From Falsiroseomonas tokyonensis (GTDB lineage: Bacteria; Pseudomonadota; Alphaproteobacteria; Acetobacterales; Acetobacteraceae), in the NCBI RefSeq assembly GCF_019024325.1, contig NZ_JAFNJS010000005.1:434001-498000 (forward strand): a DNA stretch of 64,000 nucleotides, in the 5' to 3' direction. This document shows positions 9,987-19,854 of the stretch, piece after piece. A program made the translations under genes and the position numbers. A model generated the notes under the pieces. The model did not search any database. It worked only from the letters and a program-made list of their open reading frames with translations, and had not been told where the DNA came from. Within the stretch, counting starts at the first letter, position 1, and each line of letters opens with the position of its first letter.

Positions 9987-10005
9987 GTCGGGGCAGTGCC
10001 CCGAC
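9987..10005. terminator. Perfect GC hairpin between convergent genes
   Basis: GTCGGGGC-AGT-GCCCCGAC, an 8-bp stem with a 3-base loop, lies 25 bases after the GST stop and about 55 bases before the PdeM stop on the opposite strand. The position between converging genes suits a bidirectional terminator. There is no T-tract, as is usual in GC-rich genomes. Confidence 0.5.
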
Positions 10006-10059
10006 CCGCGGCCTTGGCTCGCCGCATAAGCGGCGGCGCCCATTCGGGCGCAGGGTGCG

Positions 10060-10791
10060 CTATCCCGACTGGAGGCTCGGCCCCGCCAATTCCGGCTCCC
10101 GCGCTGCGCCGCGCAGCGGGCCGGTCGGAAAGCTGTAAAGCCGCTCCGGCCCCAGCAGGAATGCGCGGCCGCCGCGCGGAAACAGGGTCGCGATCGCCGG
10201 GTCGCGCACCTCCAGCCCACCGGTATAGGCGCCGAAGGCCGGCAGCAGCAGGCGGCGGCCATCGGTGAGGAAGCAGGGCCGTGTCACCGCGCCGGCGCGC
10301 ACCGGCATGGTGGCCTTCGGGTGGTAATGGCCCGAGAGCTCGCCGGGCGGCAGGCCGCGGGCGGGATCCGCGATATGGCGGAAGACGAAGGGGCCACGCC
10401 GGAATTCCGCCATCGCGATGCCCGGCAGACCCACCGGCGGTTCCGGATCGTGGTTGCCGAGCACCCAGACCACCTCCGCCAGCGTGCCCAGCATCCGCTG
10501 CAAGGCCGCGCAATCCGAAGGGTGCAGCCGGGCGCAGCCGTGCCGGTCATGAAAACTGTCGCCCAGCAGCACCAGCCGTTCCGGCCGCCAGCGGCGCAGC
10601 GCCAGCGCCAGGCGTTCCAGCGTTTCCCGCGTGTCATAGGGCGGCACGAAGCTGCCGCGGGCGGCAAAGCTGCTGCCCTTCTCCAGATGCAGGTCGGAGA
10701 CGACGAGCAGTTTTTCGGCAGGCCAGATGGCAAAGCCGGCGGGGTCCAGCATCAGGCGCTGGCCGGCGATGTGCAGAGGCGCGGCGGTCAT
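10060..10791 (-). CDS. pdeM: Ligase-associated DNA damage response metallophosphoesterase PdeM
   Basis: Calcineurin-like phosphoesterase of the group found with Lhr-type helicases and ATP-dependent ligases, 243 aa. All metal motifs are present: D33-L-H35 (VVSDLHLEKG), GDSFHD at 77-82, GNHD at 112-115, and GHYH at 154-157. The start at 10791 (MTAAPLHIAG) overlaps the helicase stop by 4 bp, so the two are one transcription unit. A much longer in-frame extension runs inside the helicase gene and is rejected because it is low-complexity Arg/Pro/Gly. Homologues act as nucleases or phosphodiesterases in a proposed DNA repair pathway. Confidence 0.92.
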   Translation of the reverse strand: MTAAPLHIAGQRLMLDPAGFAIWPAEKLLVVSDLHLEKGSSFAARGSFVPPYDTRETLERLALALRRWRPERLVLLGDSFHDRHGCARLHPSDCAALQRMLGTLAEVVWVLGNHDPEPPVGLPGIAMAEFRRGPFVFRHIADPARGLPPGELSGHYHPKATMPVRAGAVTRPCFLTDGRRLLLPAFGAYTGGLEVRDPAIATLFPRGGRAFLLGPERLYSFPTGPLRGAAREPELAGPSLQSG

Positions 10792-13343
10792 CGCGGCGCG
10801 CCCAGGTTCTTCGGCGCGTTGCGGATGAAGCGCGCATTGCGTCGCTTCGGATCGCGCGGGCGGCGGGCGCGGTCGCGATCGCCGCGGGGAGGGATGGCTT
10901 CGGTCACGTTGGCCAGGATCTCGTTGAACAGGTCGGCGCCGTCGGTGGCTTCCGCGACGAGGTCCGCGGCCTCCGCCAGCAGCGCGTCCTGCGCCCCGCC
11001 GGCGACCCATTCGCGGCCTTCCTCGATCAGCGCCGGCACCGACAAGGGCGAGGCGCGGTCCAGCACCATGTGGCGGATGCCGCCCGCCCGCGCGCGCGCC
11101 AGCAGCAGGGAGATGCGCGCCACATCGGTCAGCCCCGCCGCCGCCTCCCGCCGCGTGGCGCGCAGCAGGATGTGGTCGGGCTCGTGCCGGCGCAGCACGT
11201 CGTAGATCAGATCGGCATTCATGGTCATCGCGCGGCCCGACTTCTCCTGCCCGGGATGGTTCTTCTCGATCAGCCCCGCAATGGTGGCGATGTTGCGGAA
11301 GGTGCGGCGGAGCATGCTGCTTTCGGCCATCCAGGCCTCCAGCTCCTCACCCAATATGTCCTCCTCGAACAGCCTTTCGATGCCGGTCGGCGCGAAGGCA
11401 GACCAGCAGGCGAGGACATAATCCGTGGCGAGATAGCCGAGTGGCGCCATGCCGAGCCGTTCCATCCGCTTGGTCACGAGCATGCCGAGCGTCTGGTGCG
11501 CCAGCCGTCCCTCGAAGCAATAGGCCACGAGAAACCAGCGCTCGCCCCGCGGAAAGGTCTCCACCAGCAGCCCGTCGCGGGGCGGCATGATGGAGCTGTG
11601 CTGCTGCAGCCGCAGCCATTCCCGCACGGATTCGGGCAGCGCCGGCCAGGATTTCGGATCGTGCAGGATGCCGCGCACGCGGGCGGCGAGATGGGTGGTC
11701 AGCGGCATGCGGCTGCCGGCATAGGCGGGCACGCGCGGCTCGCCCTCGCCGCCGCGCGTGACGACGCAGGCCAGCGCGTCCAGCCCCTCGAATCGCAAAA
11801 GCTGGCCGGCGAAGATGAAGCAGTCGCCGGCGGTGAGGGTGGAGACGAACCATTCCTCCACCTCGCCCAGCACCGGCCCGCCGCGCAGCCGGACCTTGAC
11901 CAGGGGCGTCTCAACGATGGTGCCGAGGTTCATCCGCAGCTGGCGCGCGGCGGCGGGGCCGCGGATGTGGATCATCCCCTCCGCATCGCGGAACAGGCGG
12001 CGGAAGCGCTCGTAGGATTGCAGGGCATAGCCGCCATCCTCGACGAAGCGCAGCGCATCGTCGAAATCTTTCCGCGTCAGCGTGGCGTAGGGGGAGGCCC
12101 GCAGGATCTCGGCGTAGAGGTCGTCCGGGTGGAAGGGACTTGCTACCGCACATGCCAGAATGTGCTGGCAGAGCACGTCGAGCCCGCCCTCCCGCGGCGG
12201 GTCGCCATCCAACTCATGCGCCGCGACGGCCTGGCGGGCGGCGACGCATTCGATGACCTCGAAGCGGTTCGCCGGCACCAGCACGGCCTGGCTCGCCTCG
12301 TCCATCCGGTGATTGGCGCGGCCGATGCGCTGCAGCAGTCGCGACACACCTTTAGGCGCGCCCACCTGCACCACCTGGTCCACCGCGCCCCAGTCGATGC
12401 CGAGGTCGAGCGAGGCGGTCGCCACCACCGCGCGCAGCCGCCCCTCCGCCATCGCGGCCTCCACCTTGCGGCGCTGTTCCACCGTCAGGCTGCCGTGATG
12501 CAGGCCGATCGGCAGGTTGTCGTCGTTCAGCCGCCACAGCGCCTGGAAGCAGAGCTCCGACTGCGCGCGGGTATTGACGAAGACGATGGTGACGCCGGCG
12601 CCGCGAATGCGGCGATAGACCTCCGGCATCGAGGCCAGGCCCATATGCCCGCCCCAGGGCAGGCGGCCCTCCGGCAGCAGGATGTCGAGCGAAGGCTCCG
12701 CCCCCGCCGCGCCCTGCACCAGCGCCACATCGGTGGCGATGCCGGTGGGGGAGAGGAAGGCGCGCAGGGGGGCGGGATGCGCCACGGTGGCGGAAAGCCC
12801 GATGCGGCGTGCGCCGGGCGCCAGCGTCGCCAGCCGCGCCAGGCCAAGCGAAAGCTGGTCGCCGCGCTTGCTGCCGGCCAGCGCATGGATCTCGTCCACC
12901 ACGATGGCGTGGAGCCCGGCGAACATCTCCGCCGCATCCGGCAGGGTCAGCAGCAGCGCCAGGCTTTCGGGGGTGGTCAGCAGGAAATTGGGGGGGTCCA
13001 CCCGCTGGCGGGCGCGGCGATTGGCCGGCGTGTCGCCGGTGCGGGTCTCGATGCGGATCGGCAGGCCCATGGCCTCGACGGGGGTGGTGAGGTTGCGGGC
13101 GATATCGACGGCCAGCGCCTTCAGCGGCGAGATATAGAGCGTGTGCAGGCCCGGACGTGGGTTCTCATGCAGATCGACCAGGGAGGGCAGGAAGCCCGCC
13201 AGCGTCTTGCCGCCGCCGGTCGGCGCCACCAGCAGCGCGCTGGCCCCGCCTTGCACGGCGCCGAGCAGCGCCAGCTGGTGCGGCCGCGGCGCCCAGCCGC
13301 GATCGGCGAACCAGGCGCGAAAAAGTTCCGGCAATGTTCCCAT
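10788..13343 (-). CDS. Ligase-associated DEXH-box helicase (Lhr-type)
   Basis: Superfamily 2 helicase, 851 aa, probably a 3'-5' translocase on DNA. Walker A is APTGGGKTL at 40-48, motif II D150-E-I-H153, motif III SAT at 185-187, then HHGSL and the motif V/VI region ATASLDLGIDWG...RIGRANHR. The rest is the winged-helix and Lhr-core C-terminal domain. The start MGTLPELFRAWF is where homologues begin; 47 in-frame codons upstream are Pro-rich and unlikely to be translated. No strong Shine-Dalgarno is visible. Stop overlaps pdeM. Its usual partners, exonuclease and ligase, lie 8.6 kb away on the other strand. Confidence 0.93.
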   Translation of the reverse strand: MGTLPELFRAWFADRGWAPRPHQLALLGAVQGGASALLVAPTGGGKTLAGFLPSLVDLHENPRPGLHTLYISPLKALAVDIARNLTTPVEAMGLPIRIETRTGDTPANRRARQRVDPPNFLLTTPESLALLLTLPDAAEMFAGLHAIVVDEIHALAGSKRGDQLSLGLARLATLAPGARRIGLSATVAHPAPLRAFLSPTGIATDVALVQGAAGAEPSLDILLPEGRLPWGGHMGLASMPEVYRRIRGAGVTIVFVNTRAQSELCFQALWRLNDDNLPIGLHHGSLTVEQRRKVEAAMAEGRLRAVVATASLDLGIDWGAVDQVVQVGAPKGVSRLLQRIGRANHRMDEASQAVLVPANRFEVIECVAARQAVAAHELDGDPPREGGLDVLCQHILACAVASPFHPDDLYAEILRASPYATLTRKDFDDALRFVEDGGYALQSYERFRRLFRDAEGMIHIRGPAAARQLRMNLGTIVETPLVKVRLRGGPVLGEVEEWFVSTLTAGDCFIFAGQLLRFEGLDALACVVTRGGEGEPRVPAYAGSRMPLTTHLAARVRGILHDPKSWPALPESVREWLRLQQHSSIMPPRDGLLVETFPRGERWFLVAYCFEGRLAHQTLGMLVTKRMERLGMAPLGYLATDYVLACWSAFAPTGIERLFEEDILGEELEAWMAESSMLRRTFRNIATIAGLIEKNHPGQEKSGRAMTMNADLIYDVLRRHEPDHILLRATRREAAAGLTDVARISLLLARARAGGIRHMVLDRASPLSVPALIEEGREWVAGGAQDALLAEAADLVAEATDGADLFNEILANVTEAIPPRGDRDRARRPRDPKRRNARFIRNAPKNLGAPR

Positions 13344-13551
13344 TCGCCGGGGAATATGCTGGCGGAGCGGCGAAAGGGGAAGGGGTCTCGGAGCCTGACC
13401 CGGAAGGTCGGCGGCTGAGGGCCGGTCGCGGATTTTTCGTCCTGGCCAGGACGGCAACGCCGCCGATGCTGGTTGCACCGGCAAGTTGTCGGACGCCGCC
13501 AGGGCGGAAAAGATGTCCCGGACCGACCCGACGATCTTTTGGGTCAGGCTC

Positions 13552-14049
13552 TCAGCCCAACGCGGCCCGCAGTTCCGCCAGCGAAGCCTCCAGGCTGCGC
13601 CCCGCCGTGTCGATGCGCAGCGGCGGGCGGTCCCAGCCTTCGTAGGCGCGGCCCTTCACCGCCGCCCAGCTGGGTGGAACGAGGCCGGGGATGTCGATGT
13701 GCCGGGTCTCGACCCGGCGGCGGTGCTCGGCGGGGTCGGAGCAGACGACCTCCACCTCCACGATCCGTGCGCCGGCCCGCCGCGCCGCCTGGCGCCAGGC
13801 CGTGCGGGTGATCTGCAGCGGGTTCACGCTGTCCGCCACCACGTCCAGGCCGAGCGCGAGATTGGCCTCCGCCAGCGCATAGCCGGCCAGGTAACCGGCC
13901 GGCCCGACCTCCGCGATGCCGGCCTCGCGCAGCGCCTGCTCGATATGGTCGATGCGGATCCAGGTGGCGCCGAGCGCCTGGGCCAGGCCGCGAGCCAGGG
14001 TGGATTTGCCGGTGCCCGGCAGGCCGGCGAAGGCGAGGAGGAGGCTCAC
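13552..14049 (-). CDS. P-loop kinase-like protein (AAA_33 type)
   Basis: 165-aa small NTPase. Walker A is GLPGTGKST at residues 9-17, followed by a helix and the IRIDHIEQALRE strand-helix, a layout like zeta-toxin, gluconate-kinase or polynucleotide-kinase-type phosphotransferases. DVVADSVNPLQITR fits the second acidic strand, and the late VETRHIDIPG segment may form the lid with Arg residues. The substrate cannot be named. The start overlaps the MOSC gene stop by 4 bp. The 208-base gap on its 3' side, up to the helicase start, must hold the helicase promoter. Confidence 0.8.
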   Translation of the reverse strand: MSLLLAFAGLPGTGKSTLARGLAQALGATWIRIDHIEQALREAGIAEVGPAGYLAGYALAEANLALGLDVVADSVNPLQITRTAWRQAARRAGARIVEVEVVCSDPAEHRRRVETRHIDIPGLVPPSWAAVKGRAYEGWDRPPLRIDTAGRSLEASLAELRAALG

Positions 14050-14588
14050 ACCCGTTCCAGCGCCCGATGTGGCTCCGCCGGCAATTCCACGCGCAGCGTA
14101 TCACCCGCCGCCAGCTCCCCGCCCTCCACCACCACCGCCATGATTCCGGCCCGCAGCAGCAGCGCCCCATCCGGCGCCCGTTCCAGCGTCGCCTTCATCA
14201 GCCCCTTCTGGAAATCGTCGAGCTGGTGGCAGGGGTTGCGCAGCCCTGTCACCTCCACCACCGCCGTCGCGCCCAGATGCAGCCGGCTGCCGCGGGGCAG
14301 GGCAAAGAGGTCGACGCCCTCCGTCGTCACATTCTCGCCGAGCGCGCCCGGCGCCACGTCGAATCCCTGGGCGCGCAGCGAGGCGAGGCGTTCGGCCGGG
14401 ATCAGGTGCAGCTGGCGCAGGTTCGGCTGGTTCGGATTCGCCCGCACGCGGGACCGATGCTTTACCAGCTCCCCGCAATGCGCATCGCCCTGCACGCCGA
14501 GCCCGGCCAGCAGCGTGATGCGCGGCAGCACCGGCTTCGAGAACTCATGGCCCGACGAGGCCGCCACCGCCACCACACGACCCTGCAT
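14046..14588 (-). CDS. MOSC domain-containing protein
   Basis: 180-aa single-domain MOSC protein. Such domains bind the sulfurated molybdenum cofactor through a conserved Cys and take part in sulfur transfer or N-hydroxylated compound reduction. The hallmark residues are visible: GVQGDAH at 31-37, GALGENVTTEG at 81-91, and the cofactor Cys as C120 in GLRNPCHQ. No N-terminal beta-barrel or ferredoxin domain is fused, unlike mARC/YcbX. Its stop overlaps the kinase start. The pairing of MOSC and a small kinase is noted but gives no clear function. Confidence 0.9.
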   Translation of the reverse strand: MQGRVVAVAASSGHEFSKPVLPRITLLAGLGVQGDAHCGELVKHRSRVRANPNQPNLRQLHLIPAERLASLRAQGFDVAPGALGENVTTEGVDLFALPRGSRLHLGATAVVEVTGLRNPCHQLDDFQKGLMKATLERAPDGALLLRAGIMAVVVEGGELAAGDTLRVELPAEPHRALERV

Positions 14589-14615
14589 GCCCTGATCTCC
14601 GCCTGACGGCGGCGG

Positions 14616-15083
14616 TTATTGCAGGAATCCGATCCAGCGTCCCGCCAGCAGCGCGCCCAGCCAGGCCGCCAGCGACACCGCCGCCGCCACCCGCAGCCGC
14701 CCCGCCACCGCCCCGCCGGCCAGCGCCGCGCGCCAGGGCCGCCCGGCATGAAGCAGTGCCAGGTTCAGGACCGCCAGCGCCAGCAGCGCCAGCTTCGCCA
14801 GGAAGGCCGGATTCTCCAGGTAGGTCCCCGGCCGCGTGCTGAACAGCGCGAGGCCCGTCAGCGCCGCCAGGCCGAGCCCCACCCCCGCCACCCGCACCAG
14901 CGGCGGCGCCAGCACCGCCACCGGCGCGGCCCGGAAGGCGCCCAGCAGCCGCAGGTCGAGCGTCGCGATGGCGCCGACCAGCAGGCCGAGCCCCAGCACA
15001 TGCGCCGCATTCACCAGCAGATAGAACGTGACGGAGCCGCGCAGCGCCACCGCGGGGGCGGAGGCCGCGAGCAGGTCCAGCAC
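14616..15083 (-). CDS. DUF6644-like four-helix membrane protein
   Basis: 155-aa integral membrane protein with four hydrophobic segments near residues 20-42, 58-82, 90-112 and 125-150. The first helix contains YLLVNAAHVLGLGLLVGAI, where His could bind a haem or metal; the loop TRPGTYLENPAFLAKL is typical of this uncharacterised family. Six bases separate it from the upstream DUF6152 gene, and the two families commonly sit together, so an envelope copper- or electron-transfer role has been guessed. I cannot confirm that from sequence. Confidence 0.7.
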   Translation of the reverse strand: MLDLLAASAPAVALRGSVTFYLLVNAAHVLGLGLLVGAIATLDLRLLGAFRAAPVAVLAPPLVRVAGVGLGLAALTGLALFSTRPGTYLENPAFLAKLALLALAVLNLALLHAGRPWRAALAGGAVAGRLRVAAAVSLAAWLGALLAGRWIGFLQ

Positions 15084-15089
15084 GCGCCG

Positions 15090-15491
15090 TCAGCCGCCCT
15101 GGATGCGCTCCGGATAGAAGTCGAAGCGCCGGTTGCCGGCGGTCACCCGCACCGCCTTCAGCCGACGCTCCGAACTGTCGCGGGACCGGTTGCCGAGCGC
15201 CACGATCTCCTGCCCCGGGCGCAGCGAGGTCTCGGTGAAGCCGGCGCGTTCGGTCTGGCGCGGATTGCCCAGCTCCACCGTCCAGATCTGGCCATTGGCC
15301 TCGACGCGCAGCGTCGGGTGCGGCGGGCCGACATAGATTTCCCGCACCGTGCCGGTCAGCGTGCCCTGCTCGCCCTCGGCCCAGGACCAGCCGTGATGGG
15401 CGAGCGCGGTGCCCGTGCCGGCCCCCAGGCTGGCGCCGATGCTGCCGAGCAGGCCGAGCGCGCCGCGCCGGCCGATTTTCGTGAAGGCCAT
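15090..15491 (-). CDS. DUF6152-family exported protein
   Basis: 133-aa secreted protein. The N-terminus MAFTKIGRRGALGLLGSIG has a twin-arginine-like start and a hydrophobic core ending AHHGW; HHGWSW right after the cleavage region is the family hallmark. The remainder is a small beta domain (GTVREIYVGPPHPTLRVE..., then GQEIVALGNRS). Start 15491 has GGAGGA 5 bases upstream, better than ATG 15503 or the far-upstream codon at 15572. It is followed after 6 bases by the DUF6644-like gene. Function unknown; the HH pair suggests metal binding. Confidence 0.75.
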   Translation of the reverse strand: MAFTKIGRRGALGLLGSIGASLGAGTGTALAHHGWSWAEGEQGTLTGTVREIYVGPPHPTLRVEANGQIWTVELGNPRQTERAGFTETSLRPGQEIVALGNRSRDSSERRLKAVRVTAGNRRFDFYPERIQGG

Positions 15492-15568
15492 GTCATCCTC
15501 CATCCCTTCGCCTGCCGCAGGTTGGGTCCACCTGTCGGCATGTCGAGTCGGGCAGGATGACAAGCCGT

Positions 15569-15811
15569 TCATCCGGGCAGGCGCGCATTCACCATCGCCA
15601 CCAGGTCGCCGAAGGTCGGGCAGTCCGCCAGCAGCGCCGCATCCACCGCGGCGCCCGTCTCCGCCTCGATCTCCACGCTGATCAGCGTGTGGTTCAGGCT
15701 GTCCCAGCCGGGCACATCGGCGGCCTCCATCTCCGGCGCCAGGACGATCTCCCGGTCGCCGATCACCGTGCGGGCAATGGCCTGCAGATGGGCCAGGGTG
15801 AAGGCGGGCAT
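15569..15811 (-). CDS. Acyl carrier protein
   Basis: 80-aa ACP. The phosphopantetheine site is S38 in GWDSLNH, at the start of helix II; MEAADVPGW precedes it and CPTFGDLVAMVNARL forms helix IV. A stand-alone ACP next to an adenylating enzyme is the usual arrangement for loading of acyl groups outside fatty-acid synthesis. ATG 15811 is preferred, since GGAG lies 8 bases upstream; GTG 15820, overlapping the ligase stop, is the alternative. It follows the ligase gene by 5 bases in the same operon. The carried acyl group is unknown. Confidence 0.85.
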   Translation of the reverse strand: MPAFTLAHLQAIARTVIGDREIVLAPEMEAADVPGWDSLNHTLISVEIEAETGAAVDAALLADCPTFGDLVAMVNARLPG

Positions 15812-15816
15812 GGGGG

Positions 15817-17447
<1,631 letters not shown>

Positions 17448-17451
<4 letters not shown>

Positions 17452-18476
17452 GCGGCCATGCCCCAGTTCTGCAGGCAGGCCAGCAGCGCCTCCGCATAGG
17501 CCTGCTCGAAGTCCAGCCCCTGGGCGCTGTCGGCCTCGTCGTCATTCGCCCAGACATAGCGCGGATGCGGATAGGGAACGGCGATCAGCGCCGTGCCATC
17601 CTCCAGCCAGGTCAGGCCACGGGTGCCGCCGCGGCGCGGCTGGCTGGTGAGGATCAGGCGGCAGTCCGGCTGGCCGGTGGCGCGCGCCAATGCCTGGCGC
17701 AGCGGGGCGAGGAAGGGGATGGGCGCCTTGGGTGGCACATCGACGCGGCTGTCGCCCATCAGGAAGACCAGCCCCTCCGCCCGGCAGGATTGGCGGAAGG
17801 ACTCGGCGCGGAGGGTCAGCGACTGGCGCAGGCCGGCGTAATCCTCATCCAGCCAGGCGGGGCCGCGATGGTGGTTCCACACCGCGCCGCCATCCTGGCG
17901 CATGGCGATGCGCTGGCCCTGCGGCGTCGTCGCCTCCCGCATCAGCGCGGGCTCGGCATAGGCGCCGAAATCCTGCGCGATGGCCTGCACCACCGTATCC
18001 GCCTTATGCACCGCCATGCAGAAGGGATTCTGCAGGCTGATGAACTGCGGCGTGTCCCGGAAGCCCCAGCGGTTCACCAGTGTCCAGGGCAGGCAGTGCA
18101 GGCCGAGCGAGACGAGGGTGAGGGGGCCCTTACGGCCTGCTTGAAGCCGCAGGCGGAAATCCTGCCGCCGCGCCACCGCCTGCCAGACCGGGCGCAGCCC
18201 CGCATCCTGCTCTGCCCGGTCGCGCAGCGCATCCAGCAGCCCCTGCAGCAGCGACGGCTCCAGGCAGGCGCGTTCCCCGAAGCGAAGCAGGAACAGCAGA
18301 TGCGAAAGGGAGGGTTGCGCAATCCGGTCGAGATGCGCGACCGCCTGGCGCAGCAGGGACTGGAAGGCCTCGTGCTTCTCGGCATGGAACAGCTGGCGCA
18401 GGCTGGCGCCGAGCGGGCCCTCCTGCGTCAGATCCACATCCGGCGCGGCCCGCGGCACGGCGTGGCTGGCGTTCAT
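17448..18476 (-). CDS. DUF1796-like (putative papain-like) protein, paralogue A
   Basis: 342-aa protein, not firmly recognised. The C-terminal two thirds carry a conserved Ser-Leu-Gly-x-x-Cys motif (SLGLHC, C128) followed by PF at 151-152, a DFGAY stretch, then WNHHRGP at 200-206 and a C-terminal YVWANDDEADS. This order of Cys, PF, DF and His matches my memory of DUF1796, predicted papain-like cysteine enzymes, so C128 and a His in NHH are catalytic candidates. The N-terminal 115 residues are helical. It is a clear paralogue of the upstream gene and overlaps it and the ligase by 4 bp each. An ACP-dependent acyltransferase role, as in the papain-fold BtrH, is an inference from context. Confidence 0.6.
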
Positions 18477-19597
18477 GCCTCGGCGGGCGCCGCCAGGCGC
18501 TGCAGCACGCCCCAGCGCAGCAGGCTGCGGATCAGCGTCAGCATGTAGCTGCGCTCGAACTCCTGCCCCGCCGGGCTGTCGGCCACCGCATCGTCGTGCC
18601 AGACGTAGTCGGGGGAAGGGAAGGGGCTGTAGGCGAAGGTGGTGCTGGCATTCACGCGCAGGCTGGCGGCCGCAGGCCGATGCGCGGTGTGGTTGGTGAT
18701 CAGGATGCGGTTGCCGCCGCGGCCGGTGAAACGCGCTAGCGCCGCATCCAGTGCGGGCAGGAAATCCAGCTTCTCCTCCGGATATTCCACCTGGCAGCCG
18801 GCCAGCAGGAAGACCGCATCCGGCCGGCGGCAGGCCGCCCGGAACAGCGCGGCCTTGGCCTGCATGCTGGCGCGCAGCGGGGCGGCATCCTGCCCCAGCC
18901 AGTAGGGGCCGCGATTATGGTTCCAATGCGCCGCGCGGTCCTTGCGCATGGCCATATCCTGCCCGCGCGTGGTGGTGACGATGCGCAGCGTCTCCGGCGT
19001 GCAATAGGTGGCGAAATCCTCCTCCAGCGCCGCGATCATGCCGGGGATGCGGTGGCCGGCGAGGGAGAAGGGGCCGAAGAGCGCGGTGAAATCCTCCTCC
19101 CGCCGCAACCCCCAGCGGCCCGGCAGGTGCCAGGGCAGGCAGTTGGTTCCGAGCGAGATGAGGGAGACGCCGCCGGCGAAGCGGGTGGGCATCGCATCCC
19201 GGTAATTCTGCCGCCGCCGCGCGGCGCGCCAGGCCAGCAGTAGTTCGGGCGCGGCCAGCGCGGCGGGCCTGGTCGCATCCAGCGCGGCGGCGATCTCGGC
19301 CGGTGGCAGGCAGCAGCGTTCGGCGAAGCGCAGCAGCGTGGCGAGCCATTGTACGGTGGCCGGCGGCAGCGCGCCGCCCGGCAGCCCCGCTGCGCCGAGT
19401 GCGGCAAGCTGCCGGCGCGTGGCCTGCTGCAGCCCGGCATAGTCCTGCAATTCGAACAGATAGCGCAGCTGGATATAGCCGGCCTGCGGGTCCGCCGCCG
19501 CGTCGATGCCGGCCAGCGACTGCACCGCGCCGGGCAGGTCACCCGCTTCGCGAAGCCGCGCTGCCTGGCGCAGGGGGGAGGCGTCCGGATGTGTCAT
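18473..19597 (-). CDS. DUF1796-like (putative papain-like) protein, paralogue B
   Basis: 374-aa paralogue of the next gene. Shared signatures: SLGTNC with C153, RWG at 161-163, GPF at 175-177, EEDFATY, then HWNHNRGPYWL at 224-234, and near the C-terminus YVWHDDAVADS. The N-terminal 100 residues are Ala/Leu-rich helices with a repeat-like look (LREAGDLPGAVQSL). Start 19597 is chosen since the protein then aligns with its paralogue; in-frame ATGs at 19660 and 19741 would add a 16-bp-repeat-encoded leader. It is the first gene of the overlapping run B, A, ligase, ACP. Keeping both Cys and His in both copies argues that each is an active enzyme with different substrates. Confidence 0.6.
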   Translation of the reverse strand: MTHPDASPLRQAARLREAGDLPGAVQSLAGIDAAADPQAGYIQLRYLFELQDYAGLQQATRRQLAALGAAGLPGGALPPATVQWLATLLRFAERCCLPPAEIAAALDATRPAALAAPELLLAWRAARRRQNYRDAMPTRFAGGVSLISLGTNCLPWHLPGRWGLRREEDFTALFGPFSLAGHRIPGMIAALEEDFATYCTPETLRIVTTTRGQDMAMRKDRAAHWNHNRGPYWLGQDAAPLRASMQAKAALFRAACRRPDAVFLLAGCQVEYPEEKLDFLPALDAALARFTGRGGNRILITNHTAHRPAAASLRVNASTTFAYSPFPSPDYVWHDDAVADSPAGQEFERSYMLTLIRSLLRWGVLQRLAAPAEA

Positions 19598-19630
19598 GCC
19601 TGCCGCTTGTCTGGGCGGGGCATTGGCCCC

Positions 19631-19662
19631 GCCGCCTGTTTCATCCGCCGCCTGTTTCATCC
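19631..19662. repeat. Tandem perfect 16-bp repeat
   Basis: GCCGCCTGTTTCATCC occurs twice without a spacer (19631-19646 and 19647-19662), 34 bases upstream of the first gene of the ligase/ACP operon. On the minus strand it duplicates an ATG and nearby purines, so it might add a second initiation site or a regulator site in the 257-base leader region. It could also be replication slippage. Confidence 0.6.
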
Positions 19663-19854
19663 TCTGCCGGGCGGCATCGTCCCGGTGAAGGCCGGCGCCC
19701 CCGGGGGTCCGGCCGAGCGATATGTGCAGGGTAATGCCCATCCCGGCAAGGCCGCGCAGCAGGCAGTGGCCGATGCGCCGGTCGCCGCGGCAGGTCTCCG
19801 GCCAGCCTTCGCGCCTCAGCCTGCCGCCCGCCCAGCCCGGGGGGCGGGCCGGCT

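Noticed and set aside
10281-13418. 1045-codon plus-strand open frame opposite the helicase
   Set aside because: It is antisense to a well-conserved helicase and PdeM; composition is Arg/Gln/His-rich with no recognisable fold.
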